From contig JAGLLX010000002.1 in assembly GCA_023140255.1 (NCBI GenBank), forward strand, positions 1 to 36,588: a stretch of DNA of 36,588 bases, written 5' to 3'. The notes below the pieces were generated by a model that saw only the letters and a program-made list of their open reading frames with translations, did not search any database and had not been told where the DNA came from. Below are positions 28,764 through 36,588 of the stretch, piece by piece; within the stretch, counting starts at the first letter, position 1, and every line of letters begins with the position of its first letter. This stretch comes from Minisyncoccota bacterium (GTDB lineage: Bacteria; Patescibacteriota; Minisyncoccia; Phycocordibacterales; UBA12079). A program made the position numbers and the translations under genes.

Positions 28764-29432
28764 TTAATGAGCCAAAGCCACACAAATAATTTGTTTAGGA
28801 TTGTGTTGTTGAAGGGTTCTTTTGGCTTCGTTCATGGTAGTTCCTGTAGTAATAACATCATCTAGTAAAATTATATTTCTATCTTGGATTAATTTTGGCA
28901 TTACAACTTTAAAACAATCTCTCAGATTTTCTTCTCTTTCTTCTTTACTCTTGGTTCTCGATTGGGGTAGGGTATTTTTCACTTTTTTTAAAATATTTTT
29001 CCGGTATTCAAAGGAACTATTTTTATCTAAGTTGTTTATTTCTAAAGCGATTAATTCTGTTTGATTATAGCCTCGCTCCCTTTTCTTTTTTGAAGTAATT
29101 GGAATGGAAATTAAAATAGGTTTATCAAAATTAGTTAGTAAATTTAACTCTGACAACTCTTCTATTAAATAATCGTAAGTAATTTGTCCAAAAAGTTGGG
29201 ATATTTTAATATTATTTTTAAATTTTAATGACCAGATTGCTTCTTTAACAAACTTATTCCTGTAATTAAATATTGCGATGGAATTTTTAAGAGGGGGAAT
29301 TTGGGCAGGGCTAGTTAATGATAAAAATTCCTCAATAGAAATATTTTTTAAAAGTTTTTGAGTCTTATTTAAAGGTAAAAAAGCATTTAAAGTTATTCCC
29401 CATATTTTATTAAAATAGTTGTTAAGTTTCAT
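28764..29432 (-). CDS. comF: ComF family phosphoribosyltransferase-like protein
   Basis: 222 residues. The PRTase fold is clear: IAIFNYRNKFVKEAIWSLKFKNN, ILISIPITSKKKRERGYNQTELIA, the NTLPQSRTKSKEEREENLRDCF loop and the PRPP motif IILLDDVITTGTT with Asp191-Asp192. The usual N-terminal C-x-x-C zinc finger of ComF is missing. ComF is needed for natural transformation, handling DNA after uptake; its place back to back with the type IV pilus operon fits that. A TATCAT (29440-29445) 7 nt before the ATG overlaps the pilM promoter. Confidence 0.9.
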   Translation of the reverse strand: MKLNNYFNKIWGITLNAFLPLNKTQKLLKNISIEEFLSLTSPAQIPPLKNSIAIFNYRNKFVKEAIWSLKFKNNIKISQLFGQITYDYLIEELSELNLLTNFDKPILISIPITSKKKRERGYNQTELIALEINNLDKNSSFEYRKNILKKVKNTLPQSRTKSKEEREENLRDCFKVVMPKLIQDRNIILLDDVITTGTTMNEAKRTLQQHNPKQIICVALAH

Positions 29433-29440
29433 TAACTATA

Positions 29441-29449
29441 TGATATAAT
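29441..29449 (+). promoter_or_regulatory. Extended -10 promoter of the pilus operon
   Basis: TG-A-TATAAT, 48 nt upstream of pilM. On the other strand TATCAT at 29440-29445 is the likely comF -10, so the two divergent promoters share bases. Confidence 0.6.
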
Positions 29450-29497
29450 TAATATCAATATAGGGCGAGTTTTTTTAAATTAATGTGATTAATTGTT

Positions 29498-30667
29498 ATG
29501 TGGACAGATATTTTAGCAAAAACTAAAAGTTTAAATATTTTTAAAAAGAAATCTAAAAGTTTTTTAGGTATTGATATTGGTGGTTCTGCTATTAAAATAG
29601 TTCAATTAAAAAAAGATAAAGGTGTGGCTGTTCTGGAAACATATGGAGAAATGTCTCTAGGTCCTGTTGGCGGAACTGAAGTAGGACGCTCTACTAATTT
29701 AAACGATAAGCAGATAAGTTCTTCTATTTTAGATTTAATTAAAGAGTCCAGAGTTAGTGTTTTTAATTGTGGAATATCTATTCCTATTCGTTCTAGTTTA
29801 GTTTTTGAAATTGAAGTTCCTGAGATGCCAGAAAAACAGTTACAAAAAATTGTGCCTATTGAAGCAAGAAGATATATTCCAGTTCCTATCGCTGAAGTGA
29901 TCTTAGATTGGAGGATTATTCCAGAAGACCCTTTGTTAGAGGACGATGGAACTGAGGATAATCGTCCAGCTGTTAATAAATTTAAAGACGAAGATAAAAT
30001 TAAAGAAGGTGCTAACACAGGTAAAAAATTAAAGATTTTTGTTGTTGCTATTCATAAAAATGCTATAGAAAAATATAGAAGTATTGCCAAACAATCACAA
30101 TTAGCTTTGAACTTTTTGGAAATAGAAATTTTCAGTACAATTCGTTCTGTCGTAGACCATAATATTAGTACTGTAGCTATTTTAGATGTAGGGTCTAGTG
30201 TTAGTAAATTGTATATAGTTGAATATGGGGTGGTTAAAGACTCTCACATTATAAATAAAGGATCTCAAGATATAACATTAGCCATTTCTCGTACTTTAGG
30301 AATTTCTATAAAAGAAGCTGAAGAAAAGAAAAGAGAAATTGATTTAGCTAATACTAATAGCGAGAATAAAGAAATTAACGAAGTTATTGAGACAAATTTG
30401 AAATATATACTTATGGAAGTTAATAAAGTGTTAAAACAATACCAGACTAAAAATAGTAAAAATATTAAAGAGCTTATTTTTACAGGAGGGGGAACTGTAG
30501 TGAAAGGTTTAGAAGTATTTACTTCTAATAATTTAGAAATTAATGCTCGTATTGCAGATCCGTTTTCAAAAGTTAAAACACCTGCTTTTCTTGATGATGT
30601 TTTGGGAGAAATTGGTCCAGAATTTGCAGTTGCAGTAGGGTTAGCTCTTAGAGGGCTGGAAGGATAA
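29498..30667 (+). CDS. pilM: Type IV pilus assembly protein PilM
   Basis: 389 residues, actin-like ATPase fold. Phosphate loop 1 is FLGIDIGGSAIKIVQL at 22-37; later VAILDVGSSVSKLYI and ELIFTGGGTVVKGLE form the second phosphate and adenosine motifs. An acidic insertion (about 143-180, rich in Asp/Glu) sits between the subdomains. PilM is the cytoplasmic member of the PilMNO alignment complex and binds the N-terminus of PilN. First gene of the pilus run. Confidence 0.95.
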   Translation: MWTDILAKTKSLNIFKKKSKSFLGIDIGGSAIKIVQLKKDKGVAVLETYGEMSLGPVGGTEVGRSTNLNDKQISSSILDLIKESRVSVFNCGISIPIRSSLVFEIEVPEMPEKQLQKIVPIEARRYIPVPIAEVILDWRIIPEDPLLEDDGTEDNRPAVNKFKDEDKIKEGANTGKKLKIFVVAIHKNAIEKYRSIAKQSQLALNFLEIEIFSTIRSVVDHNISTVAILDVGSSVSKLYIVEYGVVKDSHIINKGSQDITLAISRTLGISIKEAEEKKREIDLANTNSENKEINEVIETNLKYILMEVNKVLKQYQTKNSKNIKELIFTGGGTVVKGLEVFTSNNLEINARIADPFSKVKTPAFLDDVLGEIGPEFAVAVGLALRGLEG

Positions 30668-30720
30668 AAATACTTTTTAATATATCCACACCTTTCGTGA
30701 TGTAATTTGTTTTTTTAAGG

Positions 30721-30726
30721 TATAAT
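30721..30726 (+). promoter_or_regulatory. Internal -10 element before pilN
   Basis: TATAAT in the 131-bp gap between pilM and pilN, leaving a leader of about 65 nt. GGGAGA before the start region is distant from the ATG. No good -35. Confidence 0.4.
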
Positions 30727-30798
30727 ATAAATACATAATTCTTGATCTCAAATTAGTTTATTTTTTATTGGGAGATAGAGCTAAATTATTTAAATTTT

Positions 30799-31368
30799 AT
30801 GGAGACTTCCTTTATTCCTAAAAAAAATTATAAAGAGAAAGCTGTTAATACTAAATATACGAGTTGGTTTTTGGTTATAGCTACTTTTATTTTTGCAGCG
30901 AGTGCTATTTTTGCAGGAGGAGTTTTCTTTTATAAAGGATTTTTAGAAAGTGAAATAAAAAATAAAAATACAATTTTGGAGAGAGAAAGAGGCGGTTTGG
31001 ATTTAGCTTTAATTCAAAAATTATCTAAATTTGATAAGAAAATAGAGGTAGCTAAAGAATTGTTAGATGACCATATTGCTTTAAGTTACTTATTTAATTT
31101 TTTGGAAGCTAATACATTAAAAGAAGTTATGTTTAATAATCTTAACTTTGAAGTAACTAAAGATGGTTATCAGCTTATTTTAGAAGGGAGAGCTAATAGT
31201 TATGCAGATGTAGCGGTGCAATCCAATGTGTTGAGCAGTAACAAGAATATTTTAGAACCAATATTTTCAGATTTAAGAGTAAATAGTAATGGAGATATAG
31301 TGTTTAAAGCTTCAATGAAAATGGACCCTAAGTTAATTTCTTATAAAGATAACTTAGAAGTAGAATAA
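30799..31368 (+). CDS. pilN: Type IV pilus assembly protein PilN
   Basis: 189 residues. Short cytoplasmic N-terminus, one transmembrane segment at about 22-45 (SWFLVIATFIFAASAIFAGGVFFY), then a coiled coil (SEIKNKNTILERE...LIQKLSKFDKKIEVAKELLDDHIAL) and the small PilN fold (YLFNFLEANTLKEVMFNNLNFEV..DGYQLILEGRANSYADVAVQSNVL). It pairs with PilO and connects the cytoplasmic PilM to the envelope. Assignment rests on position, topology and the LxxFLEANTLxxVxFxxL segment. Confidence 0.88.
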   Translation: METSFIPKKNYKEKAVNTKYTSWFLVIATFIFAASAIFAGGVFFYKGFLESEIKNKNTILERERGGLDLALIQKLSKFDKKIEVAKELLDDHIALSYLFNFLEANTLKEVMFNNLNFEVTKDGYQLILEGRANSYADVAVQSNVLSSNKNILEPIFSDLRVNSNGDIVFKASMKMDPKLISYKDNLEVE

Positions 31369-31372
31369 AATT

Positions 31373-31909
31373 ATGTTTAAGTTTATATTACCTACATTTT
31401 TAATATTACTATCAGGAGGATTATTTTTCTTTTACGCTGATTCTAGTTATCAAGATATAAAAGAATTAAAAGAAGAAAAAATTCAATATGACGAGGCTTT
31501 AAATAAATCTAGAGAATTGAGAGAAATTAGAGATGAACTATTGCAAAAATACAATAGTCTTGATTCTGATGATAAGGATAGATTAGAAAAAATTATTCCT
31601 GATAATGTAGACAATGTTAAATTGATAATGGAGATAGATTCAATTGCTTCTAAGTATGGAGCTGTTATTAGAAGAGTTGATGTTAATTCATCCATAGATG
31701 AGAGTGAGTCTTTAGGAAAAAGCGATAAGGAATATAACACTATTAAATTAGATCTTACTATTGAATCTTCATATGAAGATTTTAGTAAATTTTTAGGTGA
31801 CTTAAGTAATAATTTAAGAATAGTTGATGTTAATTTTCTTTCTTTTGAGTCAAATTATTTAAATTTATATCAGTTTAAACTTAGTTTTAAGACTTATTGG
31901 TTAAAATAA
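31373..31909 (+). CDS. pilO: Type IV pilus assembly protein PilO
   Basis: 178 residues. N-terminal membrane segment (2-20), coiled coil (IKELKEEKIQYDEALNKSRELREIRDELLQKYNSL), then the PilO ferredoxin-like domain (IPDNVDNVKLIMEIDSIASKYGAVI, YEDFSKFLGDLSNNLRIVDVNFLSF). It forms the inner-membrane alignment complex with PilN. It starts 4 bp after pilN. Confidence 0.88.
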   Translation: MFKFILPTFLILLSGGLFFFYADSSYQDIKELKEEKIQYDEALNKSRELREIRDELLQKYNSLDSDDKDRLEKIIPDNVDNVKLIMEIDSIASKYGAVIRRVDVNSSIDESESLGKSDKEYNTIKLDLTIESSYEDFSKFLGDLSNNLRIVDVNFLSFESNYLNLYQFKLSFKTYWLK

Positions 31910-31921
31910 TAAAATTTAAAA

Positions 31922-32293
31922 ATGTTAAAAAAGATATTTAAAAAACAAATTTTTTTGATACTGATTGCTGGTATATTGCTTGTTTGGTTAACCCAAGTTA
32001 ATGCTAGTTCAAGCTCTCAGTTGGTTTCAATTAGTGATGGTGGAGATATAGACAGGGTTGGTAGAGAAACTTTAGAAATATTGTTAACTTTGAAAGCATT
32101 AGAATTAGATGAAGAATTTTTTGAACTTCTTGTCTTTAAAGAGTTAAAAGATTTTAGTATTGAGTTAGAAGATAAAGCTAAAGGAAGAAATAATCCTTTC
32201 AAAGATTTTCTTTTTGATGATGATGAATATGAAGATCTAAATGACGATTTAAATGATAGTTTAGATGATGACTTCAATGAAGAAACTGAATAA
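31922..32293 (+). CDS. Small exported acidic protein in the pilus operon (PilP-position)
   Basis: 123 residues. A signal peptide or anchor (9-27, IFLILIAGILLVWLTQVNAS) precedes LEILLTLKALELDEEFFELLVFKELKDFSIELEDKAKGRNNPF, and an acidic tail made of Asp, Asn, Glu and Leu (DDDEYEDLNDDLNDSLDDDF). The G-R-x-N-P-F motif is typical of the short protein that follows PilO in Parcubacteria-type pilus loci, where PilP would stand. The poly-acidic end could bind Ca2+ or a basic pilin surface; that is inference. Confidence 0.7.
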   Translation: MLKKIFKKQIFLILIAGILLVWLTQVNASSSSQLVSISDGGDIDRVGRETLEILLTLKALELDEEFFELLVFKELKDFSIELEDKAKGRNNPFKDFLFDDDEYEDLNDDLNDSLDDDFNEETE

Positions 32294-32307
32294 TTTAAAT
32301 TAATTAT

Positions 32308-34032
32308 ATGAAGTATTTAGATATCTTATCTAAAAAGAATATAGTTACTCCTGAATTAGTAGATACAATAGAAGAAAGTTTAGCTGTTAGTGAAGAGAAT
32401 AGTTTAGATAAAATTCTTGCTGAAAAAGGTGTAACAAAAGAGGAAATTCTTAAAGCTAAAGAAGAGTTTTTTAATTTACCTTTTAGAGACTTAAGTGTTG
32501 CTGAATTTTCAAATAAGATTTTAAAATATGTTCCTGAGAAATCAGCTTTACATTATAAATTTATACCATTAGGTATTGTTGATAATTTTTTAGAAATAGG
32601 GATTGTAGACCCTTCTAAAATAGAAGCTCGAGATGCAATTCAATTTATTTCTTCAAAGGTAGGTTTACCTTTTAAACTTTTTGTAATTACAGAGGATGAT
32701 TTTGAGTTATTGTTTGAAGGGTATCGTGGTTTGAGAGGTGAAGTATCTCAAGTTTTAGATGAATTTGAATTAGAGTTAACAAAAGATGAAGAAGAGATCA
32801 GTAAAGAACTTAATAAGATAGGGAAACATACAAAACAAGAAACTGTAATAAAAGAAGACGCTCCTATTACCAAAATGGTAGCTATTATTTTAAAGTTTGC
32901 TCATGAAGGAGATGCTTCAGATATTCATATTGAACCTGTGAGAGACAAAGTACAAGTTCGTTTTCGTGTAGATGGCGTTCTTGATGTTCATTTAATTTTA
33001 CCAACAAAAGTTCACCAAGCTGTAGTAGCTAGAATTAAAATTTTAGCTAAGATGCGTTTGGATGAAAAAAGAAAACCACAAGATGGTCGTTTTACAGCTA
33101 TGGTTGATAAGTCTAAGATTGATTTTAGAGTATCTACTTTTCCTTCTTATTATGGAGAAAAGGTAGTAATGCGTCTTTTGGAATCAAACAAAGGGGTAAC
33201 AAAATTAGAGGATACAGGTTTGTCTAAGAAACATCTGGAAGTAATAAGAAGAGGTATTAAAAGAGATCATGGATTGATTTTAATTTCTGGACCAACTGGA
33301 TCAGGTAAAACAACAACTCTCTATGCTATTTTAAATGAAGTAGATAGATTAAGTAAAAATGTATTAAGTCTTGAAGATCCTGTAGAAAAAAATGTTGAAG
33401 GTGTAAGTCAGTCACAAGTAAGACCAGAAATAGGTTATACTTTTGCTAGTGGACTGAGAACAATTTTGCGGCAAGACCCTGATATCATCATGGTGGGTGA
33501 GATTAGAGATAAAGAGACTGCTGCTTTAGCTATTCAAGCAGCTCTAACAGGGCATTTAGTTCTTTCAACAATTCACACAAATGATGCTGTTGGAGTTGTT
33601 CCGAGATTGGTTGAAATGGGAGTAGATCCGTTTTTAATTGCACCTACTTTGATTATTTCTATGGCCCAAAGATTAACTAGAAAATTAGCAGAAGGGTCAG
33701 GAAAAGCTCTCCCTGTAAAAGGAAGTATTAAAATGATTATTGATAAAACTTTTGAAGGATTACCAGACAAGTTTAAAAAAGATATTGTTTTTCCAGAATT
33801 TGTTTATGAAGCTACTCCTACTGAAAATAACCCTGAAGGGTTGAAAGGAAGGACTGGTATTTATGAAGTGCTTGAAATAGATTCTGATATTGAAGAAATA
33901 ATTCTAACAAGTCCTGACAGTGTCTCTCTTGAAAAAATAGTTAGAGAAAAAGGTATGATGACAATGAAAGAAGATGGTTTCTTAAAGGCGTTTAAAAAGA
34001 TCATTCCTTTTGCAGAAGCTAATAAGTTTTAA
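32308..34032 (+). CDS. pilB: Type IV pilus extension ATPase PilB
   Basis: 574 residues. N-terminal MshEN/N1 domain (about 1-150), a linker, then the GspE ATPase core: ILKFAHEGDASDIHIEP, RFRVDGVLDV, arginine-finger region ARIKILAKMRLDEKRKPQDGR, Walker A GPTGSGKT at 328-335, Walker B region PDIIMVGEIRD with Glu398, and HLVLSTIHTNDAVGVVPRL. The tetracysteine zinc motif usually found after AQRL is absent (AQRLTRKLAEGSGK). It powers pilin polymerisation as a hexamer under the PilC platform. Confidence 0.96.
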   Translation: MKYLDILSKKNIVTPELVDTIEESLAVSEENSLDKILAEKGVTKEEILKAKEEFFNLPFRDLSVAEFSNKILKYVPEKSALHYKFIPLGIVDNFLEIGIVDPSKIEARDAIQFISSKVGLPFKLFVITEDDFELLFEGYRGLRGEVSQVLDEFELELTKDEEEISKELNKIGKHTKQETVIKEDAPITKMVAIILKFAHEGDASDIHIEPVRDKVQVRFRVDGVLDVHLILPTKVHQAVVARIKILAKMRLDEKRKPQDGRFTAMVDKSKIDFRVSTFPSYYGEKVVMRLLESNKGVTKLEDTGLSKKHLEVIRRGIKRDHGLILISGPTGSGKTTTLYAILNEVDRLSKNVLSLEDPVEKNVEGVSQSQVRPEIGYTFASGLRTILRQDPDIIMVGEIRDKETAALAIQAALTGHLVLSTIHTNDAVGVVPRLVEMGVDPFLIAPTLIISMAQRLTRKLAEGSGKALPVKGSIKMIIDKTFEGLPDKFKKDIVFPEFVYEATPTENNPEGLKGRTGIYEVLEIDSDIEEIILTSPDSVSLEKIVREKGMMTMKEDGFLKAFKKIIPFAEANKF

Positions 34033-34085
34033 TTTAGAAGATCGATTTTTCCCCAATTAATAATCATTTTAATACTTAAATTGTG

Positions 34086-34091
34086 TATAAT
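34086..34091 (+). promoter_or_regulatory. Internal -10 element before pilT
   Basis: TATAAT in the 100-bp gap between pilB and pilT; a hairpin GTAGAA/TTCTAC follows at 34102-34119 in the leader. Confidence 0.45.
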
Positions 34092-34132
34092 TAAATAGAA
34101 TGTAGAAGTAAATTTCTACTTATTAAATAACT

Positions 34133-35185
34133 ATGGACTATAAAAAATTAATTGAAGATTTAATAAACAGTGTTGTAAAAGAAAATGGATCTGATATTCA
34201 TTTAACTAGAGACGAATATCCTGTAATTAGAGTGCAGGGGTCTTTGCATTATCTAGAAGCTATGCCCAAGCTTTCTTCAGATGATATAATGGGGATTGTT
34301 ACATATCTTTTAACTCCAGAATATAAGGAAGAATTTTTAAAGAATAAAGAAATTGATTTTTCTTTTGAAACAGAAGTAGCAAGATTTAGAGGAAGTTGTT
34401 TTTATGCACAAAAATCAGTTGGGGTTAGCTTACGACTTATTCCTAAGAAAGTAAAAACTTTGAAAGAACTTAACTTACCTTCTGTTTTAGAAACTTTTGC
34501 TCAAAAACAACAAGGTTTTTTCTTGGTGGTTGGTCCTATGGGTCATGGTAAATCAACGACCTTAGCTTCAATGGTAGAAATGATTAATCAGACTAAAGCA
34601 GAACATATAGTAACTATAGAAGATCCAGTTGAATATATTTTTCAAAAAGGAAAATCAATAATAGATCAAAGAGAAGTAAAAATAGATACAAAAGATTTTC
34701 CCACAGCATTAAGATCAGTATTCAGACAAGATGCTGATGTTATAATGATAGGGGAAATGCGAGGTATAGAAACAATTTCTACTTCAGTTACTGCGGCAGA
34801 AACAGGACATTTAGTTCTTTCTACTTTACATACTAACAACGCTCCTCAAACAATAGATAGAATTATTGATGTATTTCCGCCTCAACAACAAAACCAAATA
34901 AGGATTCAATTAGCTGGTTCATTATTAGGTATCTTTTCACAAAGATTAGTTCCTAGAATTTCAGGAGGAATGATTCCTGCTTATGAGTTATTAATAAATA
35001 ATAATGCTACTGCAAATTTGATTAGAGAAGGGAGAACTTTTGAAATTGCTAATGTGATAGAAACATCTTCAGCAGAAGGCATGGTAAGTTTAAATAAATC
35101 TTTAGAAGAATTAGTTAGAGTGGGTGAAATAACTTTAGAAAACGCAAGAAAATATTCATTTAGACCTAAAGAATTAAAGGGATAA
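34133..35185 (+). CDS. pilT: Type IV pilus retraction ATPase PilT
   Basis: 350 residues, standard PilT length. N-terminal PAS-like domain (LINSVVKENGSDIHLTRDEYPVIRVQGSL), Walker A GPMGHGKST at 134-142 (canonical is GPTGSGKST), Asp box and Walker B VIMIGEMRG with Glu208, His box TGHLVLSTLHTNNAPQTIDRIIDVFPP and the QIRIQLAGSLLGIFSQRLVP segment. It depolymerises the pilus, driving twitching, attachment and DNA pull-in. Both an extension and a retraction motor are present, so dynamic pili are expected. Confidence 0.95.
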   Translation: MDYKKLIEDLINSVVKENGSDIHLTRDEYPVIRVQGSLHYLEAMPKLSSDDIMGIVTYLLTPEYKEEFLKNKEIDFSFETEVARFRGSCFYAQKSVGVSLRLIPKKVKTLKELNLPSVLETFAQKQQGFFLVVGPMGHGKSTTLASMVEMINQTKAEHIVTIEDPVEYIFQKGKSIIDQREVKIDTKDFPTALRSVFRQDADVIMIGEMRGIETISTSVTAAETGHLVLSTLHTNNAPQTIDRIIDVFPPQQQNQIRIQLAGSLLGIFSQRLVPRISGGMIPAYELLINNNATANLIREGRTFEIANVIETSSAEGMVSLNKSLEELVRVGEITLENARKYSFRPKELKG

Positions 35186-35192
35186 TAAAATT

Positions 35193-36398
35193 ATGTTATT
35201 TAAATATAAAATTATAGATAAAAATGGGGTTGAAAAAGCAGGTGAAATTGATGCTATCAGTGAAGAAGCCGCGATTACTTCACTGCAAGGACGTGAGTAT
35301 GTAATTACTTATATAGGGTCTGCTGATAAAAAGAATCTCTTGAATATGGAGTTTACTTTTTTGCAAAAGGTTTCTAATAAGGACATCGTTATTTTATCTA
35401 AGCAATTATCTACACTATTTAGTTCTCATGTTTCTGTTTTAAGAGTTTTCCGTTTATTAGGAGAAGAATCTGAAAATCCAGCTTTGAGAAGGGTTTTAAC
35501 AGCTGTAGCTGATGATATTCAAGGAGGATTACAAATTTCAGTAGCTTTATCTAAACATCCAAAGGTATTTTCTAGTTTTTATGTCAATATGATAAAGTCT
35601 GGAGAAGAGTCAGGTAAATTAAATGAAACTTTTGCCTTTTTAGCAGAGCATTTAGATAGAAATTATGACTTATTGTCTAAAGTAAAAAATGCTTTAGTTT
35701 ACCCAATTTTCGTTATTGTAGTGTTCGTAGTTGTTATGGTTCTGATGTTCACTATGGTTATTCCTAAAATAAGTATTATTTTGACAGACGCTGGACAAGA
35801 ATTACCTTTATTGACTAGAGCTGTGATTTCAACAAGTGATTTTTTACTGGATTACGGAATCTTCCTTCTTGTAATTTTAGTAATAGGTATTTTTATGTTT
35901 TTGAAATTTGCTCGTACTGAAGCAGGAAGATTATCTGTGGATAGACTTAAATTGAGTGTTCCTTATATAGGAGATTTATATAAAAAAGTATATTTAGCTA
36001 GAATACTGGGAAACATGCAAACCATGTTAACTAGTGGTGTTTCTATTGTGAAAACTATGGAGGTAACGACTTCTGTTGTAGATAATGTTGTTTATAAAGC
36101 GATATTAGAGAAATCTGTGGCTGCTATTAAGTCAGGAGTTTCTGTGTCAGAATCTTTAACTGGTTATAAAGAAATCCCTAATATTATGGTTCAGATGATA
36201 AAGATCGGAGAAGAAACAGGGGAATTTAATAAAGTTTTAGATACTCTTTCTCGTTTTTACGAAAGAGAAGTAAATGGAGCTGTAGACATGTTGGTAGGAA
36301 TGATTGAACCAGCTATGATTGTTCTTCTTGGTTTAGGGGTAGGAGGATTGATGGCTGCTGTATTAATGCCTATTTACAATATTTCATCAGCAATTTAA
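35193..36398 (+). CDS. pilC: Type IV pilus inner-membrane platform protein PilC
   Basis: 401 residues, two GspF domains. The first (about 60-185: NKDIVILSKQLSTLFSSHVSVLRVFRLL...GLQISVALSKHPKVFSSFYVNMIKSGEESGKL) is followed by membrane segments at about 168-190 and 217-237; the second (YLARILGNMQTMLTSGVSIVKTMEV...MVQMIKIGEETGEFNKVLDTLSRFYE) ends with a third membrane segment at about 372-393. It links PilB/PilT rotation to pilin insertion. It starts 7 bp after pilT and closes the operon; the pilin genes are not in the window. Confidence 0.95.
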   Translation: MLFKYKIIDKNGVEKAGEIDAISEEAAITSLQGREYVITYIGSADKKNLLNMEFTFLQKVSNKDIVILSKQLSTLFSSHVSVLRVFRLLGEESENPALRRVLTAVADDIQGGLQISVALSKHPKVFSSFYVNMIKSGEESGKLNETFAFLAEHLDRNYDLLSKVKNALVYPIFVIVVFVVVMVLMFTMVIPKISIILTDAGQELPLLTRAVISTSDFLLDYGIFLLVILVIGIFMFLKFARTEAGRLSVDRLKLSVPYIGDLYKKVYLARILGNMQTMLTSGVSIVKTMEVTTSVVDNVVYKAILEKSVAAIKSGVSVSESLTGYKEIPNIMVQMIKIGEETGEFNKVLDTLSRFYEREVNGAVDMLVGMIEPAMIVLLGLGVGGLMAAVLMPIYNISSAI

Positions 36399-36424
36399 AA
36401 AATTAAATATTATGTATCAAAAAA

Positions 36425-36452
36425 GGGTGAGGCTTTAGCCTCGCCCTTTTTC
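36425..36452 (+). terminator. Terminator of the pilus operon
   Basis: GGGTGAGGC-ttta-GCCTCGCCC followed by T5. Confidence 0.9.
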
Positions 36453-36500
36453 TATATTATTTATCCCCAACCCCATTTTCTTTTTATAGGCATCTAAGAG

Positions 36501-36506
36501 TATAAT
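36501..36506 (+). promoter_or_regulatory. -10 element near the window end
   Basis: TATAAT with no clear -35; the following 80 bp contain no start of a recognisable gene. It may serve the next gene outside the window, possibly a pilin. Confidence 0.4.
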
Positions 36507-36588
36507 ATAGGAACAAACAATAAATTATACAGTCTTATAATTTTATTATTAATTATTATTAAGTAAGTCAAAAGTTTATAAAGTCTAT

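Noticed and set aside
28822-29064. Plus-strand frame opposite comF
   Set aside because: Antisense shadow of a recognised gene.

Overview
The window looks like a chromosomal segment of a Candidate Phyla Radiation (Patescibacteria, Paceibacteria/Parcubacteria-like) bacterium. DNA is AT-rich, proteins are short and lysine-rich, several genes appear to start at or within a few bases of the transcription start, tRNAs carry no encoded CCA, and the type IV pilus locus has the compact pilM-N-O-x-B-T-C order. TGA is used as a stop (end of hsdS and hsdR), which argues against the recoded Gracilibacteria/Absconditabacteria.

Region 1 (1-3550): a minus-strand DUF5320/DUF134 pair behind a good promoter, a histone-H1-like lysine-repeat protein, and then a compact graspetide-type RiPP locus: a 48-residue precursor (1347-1493), an attenuator-like hairpin, an ATP-grasp ester/amide ligase (1573-2502) and a DUF6624 protein. 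This module lies between two nearly identical 58-bp repeats that include a terminator.

Region 2 (3550-11080), housekeeping: tmRNA (ssrA) next to smpB, ftsH divergent from them, an anchored alpha/beta hydrolase, a tRNA-Ile(UAU) lying between the two halves of a broken tRNA, a zinc-ribbon protein, recG and rubrerythrin.

Region 3 (11080-12550): a possible structured RNA, a TrpR/YerC-like regulator surrounded by four copies of a palindrome (one over its own promoter), and tRNA-Ser(GCU) preceded by a 5' tRNA remnant.

Region 4 (12550-28750), accessory island: DUF3892 operon, small structured RNA, LexA-like S24 repressor, large serine recombinase, a six-gene type I restriction-modification locus (hsdM with N-terminal MerR-like HTH, HEPN-like protein, hsdS, membrane protein, hsdR, YgjP-like metallopeptidase), a sigma-factor-like protein, two structured non-coding RNA regions around a membrane protein, a terminase-small-subunit-like HTH protein, an 800-bp non-coding stretch with hairpin repeats, a cassette-like orphan gene, and DUF3750.

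Region 5 (28760-36588): comF, then divergently the type IV pilus assembly operon pilM, pilN, pilO, a small acidic exported protein, pilB, pilT and pilC, closed by a strong terminator. ComF plus pili is the usual DNA-uptake toolkit of these bacteria. The most novel-looking items are the graspetide module, the HEPN/membrane-protein-embedded type I system, the palindrome regulon around the TrpR-like gene, and the two structured RNAs at 25.2 and 25.9 kb. All functional statements are from sequence reading only; no database search was run.
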